From: Bacteroidales bacterium
GTDB taxonomy: Bacteria > Bacteroidota > Bacteroidia > Bacteroidales > UBA10428
Length of the DNA: 64,000 nucleotides
Assembly: GCA_016928305.1 (NCBI GenBank)
Contig: JAFGKY010000062.1
Span: 62,001-126,000 of the forward strand
Direction of reading: 5' to 3'
Below the pieces are notes generated by a model. That model was not told the origin of the DNA. It saw only the letters and a program-made list of their open reading frames with translations, and searched no databases. Shown one piece after another: positions 58,656 through 64,000 of the stretch. Made by a program: the position numbers and the translations under genes. Numbering within the stretch: position 1 is the first letter of the stretch; each line of letters opens with the position of its first letter.

Positions 58656-60005
58656 ATGTACGATATTGGAATCATCGGAGGAGGACCTGCCGGTTATGTG
58701 GCTGCTGAAAGAGCGGGACAACAAGGCCTTTCAGTTGTTCTTTTTGAACCCAAACCACTGGGTGGTGTTTGCCTGAACGAAGGCTGCATCCCCACAAAAA
58801 CTCTTTTATTCTCAGCCAAGTTGTTCGATTATGCTACCCATGGGGAGAAATACGGGATAAAAACTTCCGGCTCCACGGCGGACTTTGAAGTTATGATGTT
58901 ACGAAAGGATAAAATCGTGCGGAAACTGGTGACAGCGGTTGAGCACAAAATGAAACATCATAAGGTGGAAGTCGTGAAATACAACGCTACCATTCTGGAA
59001 AACAATAAGGGAATTATAACCCTGCAGGCTGACAACAAAACTTATGAATGCCGGAACATGCTTATCTGCACCGGATCGGAAACAGCTGTTCCTCCGATAA
59101 AAGGACTTGCTGACACTTCGTACCTGACAAGCCGTGAAGTGTTGACAATGACGCAGGTTCCTGCCTCGATGGTGATCATCGGTGGCGGTGTTATCGGACT
59201 CGAATTTGCAAACCTGTTCAGTTTGCTTGGAACAAAGGTCACCGTCATCGAAATGATGCATGAGATCCTCCCCGGAATGGACGCGGAGATCAGTCAGCTG
59301 TTGCGAAAAGAATTCAGTAAAAAGGGGATTGACTTTTATCTGAAAGCACAGGTAACCGAAGTTAAGGAGAAAAATATCTTCGTTGAAACGGAAGGAAAAC
59401 AGCTGGAAATTAAGGCAGATAAAATTCTTGTCAGCACCGGACGCAAGCCTGTCACAACCGGATTTGGTCTGGATAAACTCGGGGTGGAAGTAGTGAAAGG
59501 AGGAGTCAAAATTGATGAACATTGTCGTACCAATGTACCAAATGTTTATGCTGCTGGTGATGTTACCGGATTTTCAATGCTGGCTCATACCGCAAGCCGT
59601 GAAGGTGAAGTGGCCGTGAATCACATCGCCGGCAAGCCTGATAGAATGAGATATAAAGCAATACCCGGGGTTGTCTATACCAATCCTGAAGTTGCCGTTG
59701 TTGGACTTACCGAGGAAGAAGCCGCAGGCAAAGGTATTGAAATTGAAGTGCAGAAGCTGCCAATGACCTATGCAGGCAGATTTGTCGCAGAGAACGATCT
59801 CTTCCAGGGATTATGTAAAATCATTGTAGGGAAAAAATACCGTGAAATTCTTGGTGTTCACCTGATCGGAAATCCGGCTTCAGAACTGATCTTTGGCGCT
59901 GCCATGGCCATTGAAGCACAGCTTACAGTTAACGAATTGAAGGAGGTTGTTTTTCCTCATCCGACGGTTTCGGAGATAATGAAGGAGGGAGCGTTTTTGT
60001 TTTAA
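58656..60005 (+). CDS. lpdA: Dihydrolipoamide dehydrogenase (E3)
   Basis: From the ATG at 58656, 449 residues: MYDIGIIGGGPAGYVAAERA (FAD-binding), redox pair Cys39/Cys44 in GGVCLNEGCIPTKTLL, NAD-binding stretch MVIIGGGVIGLEFANLFSLL, NVYAAGDVTGFSMLAHTASR, and the dimer-interface His/Glu in VVFPHPTVSEIMKEGAF. It reoxidises the lipoyl groups of E2. The frame back to 58620 overlaps the E2 stop and is unneeded; start chosen because it gives the family N-terminus. Likely dedicated to the adjacent complex. Confidence 0.95.
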   Translation: MYDIGIIGGGPAGYVAAERAGQQGLSVVLFEPKPLGGVCLNEGCIPTKTLLFSAKLFDYATHGEKYGIKTSGSTADFEVMMLRKDKIVRKLVTAVEHKMKHHKVEVVKYNATILENNKGIITLQADNKTYECRNMLICTGSETAVPPIKGLADTSYLTSREVLTMTQVPASMVIIGGGVIGLEFANLFSLLGTKVTVIEMMHEILPGMDAEISQLLRKEFSKKGIDFYLKAQVTEVKEKNIFVETEGKQLEIKADKILVSTGRKPVTTGFGLDKLGVEVVKGGVKIDEHCRTNVPNVYAAGDVTGFSMLAHTASREGEVAVNHIAGKPDRMRYKAIPGVVYTNPEVAVVGLTEEEAAGKGIEIEVQKLPMTYAGRFVAENDLFQGLCKIIVGKKYREILGVHLIGNPASELIFGAAMAIEAQLTVNELKEVVFPHPTVSEIMKEGAFLF

Positions 60006-60229
60006 ATATTTGTTCACCGTTAACAGATTACAGTTAACAGTATATTTTTTCAATGAAACAGACACAGAGATACATAAAAGAATGAATCGTGGCAGGCACA
60101 GGGAAAAAACTGAAGTTTTTCTATCATTTATGACCGGAATCCAGGATAATAAAGTTCTGTGAACTGTGAACCGTAAACCGTGAACTATAAATCAATATAT
60201 CGGTAAATCAACAAATCAATAAATACTAT
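60006..60229. repeat. Spacer with repeated GTTAAC/GTGAAC words
   Basis: Between E3 and E1, words such as GTTCACCGTTAACAG, CAGTTAACAG, GTGAACTGTGAACCG and AAATCAATATATCGGTAAATCAA recur in short direct and inverted copies. The same family of words is seen near 1366-1430. No terminator or gene is seen. The 224-bp gap means E1 may have its own promoter. Confidence 0.45.
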
Positions 60230-62698
60230 ATGCCCAAGAATCAGTTCATCGATCCGAATGATGTCAGAAAAGCCGGTTTCATCAAATTTGAACCAATACC
60301 GGTTAACCAGTATAAGAAATCCATAGCAGAAGAAAAGAACAACTATGCACGTGAAGACTTTCTGAGAATATACCACGATATGGTTGTTATCCGTGAATTT
60401 GAGACCATGCTTAACCTGATCAAAACCACGAACGAATACAATGGCATTTCATACAATCACCCGGGCCCGGCACACCTTTCCATTGGTCAGGAATCAGCAG
60501 CAGTGGGTATGGCCTACACCCTGGATGTGTATGATTATATATTCGGATCACACCGCAGTCATGGAGAAATCCTGGCCAAGGGACTAAGTGCAATTCATAA
60601 GCTTCCGGATGACAGACTCGAAGCCATAATGGAATCATTTTTCAACGGACAGATCCTGGGAATTATCTCGAAAGGCTTCACCGGCAATGTGAAAGCTCTT
60701 GCCCGCAGATTCCTGGTATACGGTACCCTGGCAGAAATTTTTGCGCGGGAGACAGGATTCAACAGGGGATTGGGCGGAAGCATGCACGCTTTTTTCACTC
60801 CTTTTGGCGTCTATCCAAACAATGCCATCGTTGGCGGCAGCGGTGATATTGCCGTTGGTGCCGCCCTGTATAAAAAAGTGAATCGTAAACCCGGCATTGT
60901 GGTAGCCAATATCGGTGATGCCAGCATGGCCTGCGGACCGGTTTGGGAAGGTATTTCTTTTGCTGCTATGGACCAGTTCGAACAGCTATGGGAAGGCGAC
61001 ATGAAAGGAGGCTTACCGGTCATCATTAACATTATGAACAATCAATACGGTATGGGCGGACAGACCTGTGGTGAAACCATGGGATTCGGCATGGCTGCCC
61101 GCATCGGCGCCGGCGTTAATCCGCAGCAAATGCATGCCGAACGGGTGGACGGTTACAATCCACTGGCATTGATTGATGCATATAAACGCAAAAAGAAAAT
61201 CCTTGAAGAAAAGAAAGGCCCGGTGCTATTGGAAGTTACAACATACCGTTTTAGTGGTCACTCCCCATCGGATGCCTCCTCATACCGGTCCAAGGAAGAG
61301 GTGGAAGCCTGGCAGAAACATGACTGCATTGTTTCATATGGGGAAAATCTTGTTAAAGCCGGAGTAGCCAGGCAACAGGAACTGGATGACATATGGACCG
61401 ATGTCAAAGCGCTGATACTGGAAATGCTGAAGCTTACAGTTGATGATAAAACATCACCCCGCATGGACCTTGACCGTCACCCCGAACTTATTGGTGAGAT
61501 GATGTTCTCAAATCAATCCGTGGATGCCATGGAAAAGGGTAAACCTGAAGTCAATCATCCCATAAATGAAAATCCCAGGATGCAGCAGCTGGCTAAAAAA
61601 GCACGTTTTGCCTTTGACAAGGATGGTAAACCTCACAGCAAGATGAAGCAATATCAGCTGCGTGATGGCATCTTCGAAGCTATTATTGACAGGTTTTACA
61701 AAGATCCTACACTGGTGGCTTATGGTGAGGAAAACCGTGACTGGGGAGGAGCCTTTGCTGTTTACCGCGGACTTACTGAAGCGCTGCCTTATAACAGGCT
61801 GTTTAATTCGCCGATTTCAGAGGGAGCCATCGTTGGTACTGCCATTGGCTATGCCATGTGTGGCGGCCGTGTAATTCCCGAGATCATGTATTGTGATTTC
61901 CTTGGCCGCAGCGGTGATGAGGTCTTTAACCAGCTGCCCAAATGGCAGTCCATGAGCGGTAACCTGATCAGGATGCCGGTTGTGCTCAGGGTATCGGTCG
62001 GTTCAAAATACGGGGCACAGCATTCACAGGACTGGTCTTCGCTGGTGGCTCATATTCCTGGTATCAAAGTGGTCTTTCCTGCCACACCTTACGATGCAAA
62101 AGGTATCATGAATGCTGCATTGCAGGGAACGGATCCGGTGATCTATTTCGAAAGTCAACGCATTTATGATGTTGGAGAACAGTTTCATGAAGGTGGCGTT
62201 CCCGAAGGATATTATGAAATACCCATCGGCGAACCCGACGTTAAAAAAACCGGCAGGGATGTTACCCTGCTAACCATAGGAGCTACCTTGTATCCGGCAC
62301 TGGAAGCAGCAAAAACATTGGAAGAAAAATACGGTATATCGGTCGAGATTATCGATGCCCGTTCATTGGTACCTTTTAATTATGATCCTGTTATTGAATC
62401 CGTGAAAAAGACCGGAAAAATACTCCTGGCAAGTGATGCCTGTGAACGTGGTTCATACCTGAATGACTTAGCACAAAACATCACCGAAATGGCCTTTGAT
62501 TATCTCGACGCACCTCCGGTGGTAGTAGGTTCGCGTAACTGGATCACACCGGCTTATGAACTCGAAAAGTGGTTCTTCCCGCAACCCGACTGGATACTTG
62601 ACGCCATCCATGAACGGATAATACCACTGAAAGGACATCACGTAACGAATAATTTTACCAAAGCGGAAAAAATGCGAAGGTCGAGGTTTGGGGTATAA
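60230..62698 (+). CDS. 2-oxoacid dehydrogenase E1, alpha and beta fused
   Basis: An 822-residue TPP-dependent dehydrogenase. The alpha-like part (about 1-420) has [25 protein letters not shown] (substrate channel), and the TPP site from Gly229-Asp230 ([13 protein letters not shown]) to Asn270-Asn271 ([11 protein letters not shown]). The beta-like part (about 470-815) has [60 protein letters not shown] and [20 protein letters not shown]. The stretch between GDA and NN is about 38 residues, some 11 more than the usual 24-27. The substrate might be pyruvate, acetoin, or a branched or sugar-derived keto acid; it is not clear. Unusual fused arrangement, but also known elsewhere in Bacteroidota. 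Confidence 0.92.
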   Translation: MPKNQFIDPNDVRKAGFIKFEPIPVNQYKKSIAEEKNNYAREDFLRIYHDMVVIREFETMLNLIKTTNEYNGISYNHPGPAHLSIGQESAAVGMAYTLDVYDYIFGSHRSHGEILAKGLSAIHKLPDDRLEAIMESFFNGQILGIISKGFTGNVKALARRFLVYGTLAEIFARETGFNRGLGGSMHAFFTPFGVYPNNAIVGGSGDIAVGAALYKKVNRKPGIVVANIGDASMACGPVWEGISFAAMDQFEQLWEGDMKGGLPVIINIMNNQYGMGGQTCGETMGFGMAARIGAGVNPQQMHAERVDGYNPLALIDAYKRKKKILEEKKGPVLLEVTTYRFSGHSPSDASSYRSKEEVEAWQKHDCIVSYGENLVKAGVARQQELDDIWTDVKALILEMLKLTVDDKTSPRMDLDRHPELIGEMMFSNQSVDAMEKGKPEVNHPINENPRMQQLAKKARFAFDKDGKPHSKMKQYQLRDGIFEAIIDRFYKDPTLVAYGEENRDWGGAFAVYRGLTEALPYNRLFNSPISEGAIVGTAIGYAMCGGRVIPEIMYCDFLGRSGDEVFNQLPKWQSMSGNLIRMPVVLRVSVGSKYGAQHSQDWSSLVAHIPGIKVVFPATPYDAKGIMNAALQGTDPVIYFESQRIYDVGEQFHEGGVPEGYYEIPIGEPDVKKTGRDVTLLTIGATLYPALEAAKTLEEKYGISVEIIDARSLVPFNYDPVIESVKKTGKILLASDACERGSYLNDLAQNITEMAFDYLDAPPVVVGSRNWITPAYELEKWFFPQPDWILDAIHERIIPLKGHHVTNNFTKAEKMRRSRFGV

Positions 62699-62713
62699 TT
62701 AATAATTCATTTT

Positions 62714-63979
62714 ATGAAAACCCGTGCAGTACGATTATACGGAAAAGAAGATCTCAGGCTCGAGGAATTCGAGATACCGGTCATAAAAGAGGATGAGATC
62801 CTGGCAAAGGTGGTGTGTGACTCCCTTTGTATGTCATCGTATAAAGCCGCCAAACAGGGTACTGAACATAAAAGAATTCCTCATGATGTGGCTGTTAACC
62901 CCACCATAATCGGGCATGAATTTGCCGGTGAACTTGTTGAAGTGGGGAAGAAATGGACAGATCAGTTTTCACCGGGACAGAAATTCTCCATTCAGCCGGC
63001 TATCAATTATGAACAGGGACCTGTAGGTGTGCTGAGTGCACCGGGATATTCATACCGGTATTGCGGAGGCAATGCCACTTATGTCATCATCCCCAACGAA
63101 GTTATGCAACAAAATTGCCTGCTGCCATACACAGGAGAAGGATACTATCCTGCTTCACTCGCCGAGCCCCTGTCCTGTGTTATCGGGGCCATGCATGCCA
63201 ATTATCACACTAAGCCCGGCTCATACAAACACGAAATGGAAATCGTTCAGGGCGGTAACCTGGCATTACTGGCCGCTGCCGGACCAATGGGACTGGCTGC
63301 CATCAACTATGTCATTCACCGTGAGGATATCCGGCCCGGCTTATTCGTTGTTACGGATATTGATCAGACCCGGCTTGACAGGGCTGAAAACCTCTTTCCT
63401 CCTGCCCTGGCTGCCACCAAAGGTATAAACCTTCGGTACATAAATACGGCAAAAACCACCAATCCGGTTAATGAACTGCGTTCTCTCACCGACGGAAAGG
63501 GATATGATGATGTCTTTGTCTTTGCTCCGGTACCGGCTGTAATCGAGCAGGCTGACGGACTCCTTGCCAGGGACGGCTGCCTGAATTTTTTTGCCGGACC
63601 ATCGGATCCGAATTTCAGGGCCTATTTCAATTTTTACAGCGTGCATTATGAAGCAACCCACATCACCGGCACCTCAGGCGGAAATAATGATGATATGAAG
63701 GAAGCCCTTCTCTATCTCTCCAAAGGCCTTGATCCGGCGGGCCTGATAACCCACATCGGGGGAATTGATGCAGTGATCAACACCACCCTTCACCTGCCCG
63801 ACATACCCGGAGGCAAAAAAATGATGTATATGCACATCAATATGCCGCTCACGGCCATTGATGATTTAAAAGAGAAAGGTAAAACCGTTCCCCTGTTCAG
63901 GGAATTGCATGCCATCTGTCTCAACAATAAAGGATTGTGGTCCGTCGAGGCAGAGAAATACTTGTTACAAACACCCTGA
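62714..63979 (+). CDS. Zinc-dependent MDR dehydrogenase, L-sorbose-1-phosphate reductase-like
   Basis: A 421-residue medium-chain dehydrogenase. N-terminal zinc-type domain: CDSLCMSSYKAAKQG, IIGHEFAGELVEVGKKW (GHE catalytic motif), GYSYRYCGGNATYVIIP, ASLAEPLSCVIGAMH. Rossmann part: LALLAAAGPMGLAAINYVIH, VVTDIDQTRLDRAE. It is closest in plan to SorE-like L-sorbose-1-phosphate reductases and related polyol dehydrogenases, but substrate cannot be assigned. It follows E1 by 15 bp and is probably cotranscribed, which links oxidation of a sugar or polyol to the 2-oxoacid dehydrogenase complex. Only 21 bp of the window remain after the stop; the operon may continue. Confidence 0.86.
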   Translation: MKTRAVRLYGKEDLRLEEFEIPVIKEDEILAKVVCDSLCMSSYKAAKQGTEHKRIPHDVAVNPTIIGHEFAGELVEVGKKWTDQFSPGQKFSIQPAINYEQGPVGVLSAPGYSYRYCGGNATYVIIPNEVMQQNCLLPYTGEGYYPASLAEPLSCVIGAMHANYHTKPGSYKHEMEIVQGGNLALLAAAGPMGLAAINYVIHREDIRPGLFVVTDIDQTRLDRAENLFPPALAATKGINLRYINTAKTTNPVNELRSLTDGKGYDDVFVFAPVPAVIEQADGLLARDGCLNFFAGPSDPNFRAYFNFYSVHYEATHITGTSGGNNDDMKEALLYLSKGLDPAGLITHIGGIDAVINTTLHLPDIPGGKKMMYMHINMPLTAIDDLKEKGKTVPLFRELHAICLNNKGLWSVEAEKYLLQTP

Positions 63980-64000
63980 CAGGATCCCCCCACCCTGCCA

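Overview
The window is chromosomal DNA of a member of the Bacteroidota, most likely an environmental Bacteroidia/Bacteroidales-type organism; no closer assignment is claimed. The evidence is a SusC/SusD polysaccharide-utilisation locus, three secreted proteins with a C-terminal type IX secretion sorting domain, repeated TAnnTTTG -7 promoter boxes (several with TTG 18-20 bp upstream), weak Shine-Dalgarno use, an adenosylcobalamin-dependent ribonucleotide reductase, and intergenic short tandem repeats of kinds often seen in this phylum.

Layout. 1-12.6 kb: a left-truncated TetR regulator with its own operator, a secreted beta-propeller protein, a tatC-lptB pair, recQ, a T9SS cargo protein, and a giant six-PAS hybrid histidine kinase overlapping a membrane glycosyltransferase, preceded by a DUF151 bifunctional nuclease. 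13-17.9 kb: rplU-rpmA (L21 carries a long Lys/Ala/Pro tail), serS, a secreted Ig-like protein, an EamA transporter and ruvC. 18-26.7 kb: another T9SS cargo protein, a HIT protein, greA with a terminator-like hairpin in its leader, two small envelope proteins, a Rieske-like lipoprotein with displaced ligands, ahcY, ribF and glgB. 26.9-31.4 kb: a papain-family T9SS protease with three repeat modules, then a four-helix-bundle gene bracketed by direct repeats beside tRNA-Leu(CAA).

31.7-44.3 kb: an SPFH protein, then a carbohydrate locus made of a membrane TPR/HTH regulator, a lipoprotein, a secreted protein, SusC, SusD, a GH99-like lipoprotein and a GH97 enzyme. The GH97 carries the spaced catalytic glutamates of inverting SusB-type alpha-glucosidases, so an alpha-glucan or alpha-glucoside is the likeliest substrate. 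45-53.1 kb: nrdJ, an ACP phosphodiesterase, a PPK2 kinase, a HAD phosphatase and a TonB-dependent receptor.

53.3-56.2 kb: a 20-copy octamer array, then a radical-SAM DNA modification/repair protein (TIGR03916-like) and its usual partner (TIGR03915-like). The pair is separated by a 463-bp element holding a frameshifted DUF559 nuclease gene between 35-bp inverted repeats that are themselves palindromic. 56.3-64 kb: a divergent GntR/HutC-type regulator and an operon for a 2-oxoacid dehydrogenase complex (E2, E3, fused E1) plus a sorbitol/sorbose-phosphate-type dehydrogenase, with a strong palindromic HutC-type operator just upstream.

The best candidates for undescribed biology are the DUF559 inverted-repeat element inside the radical-SAM repair pair, the repeat-bracketed four-helix-bundle gene, the GntR-controlled dehydrogenase operon of unknown substrate, the histone-like L21 tail and the greA leader hairpin.
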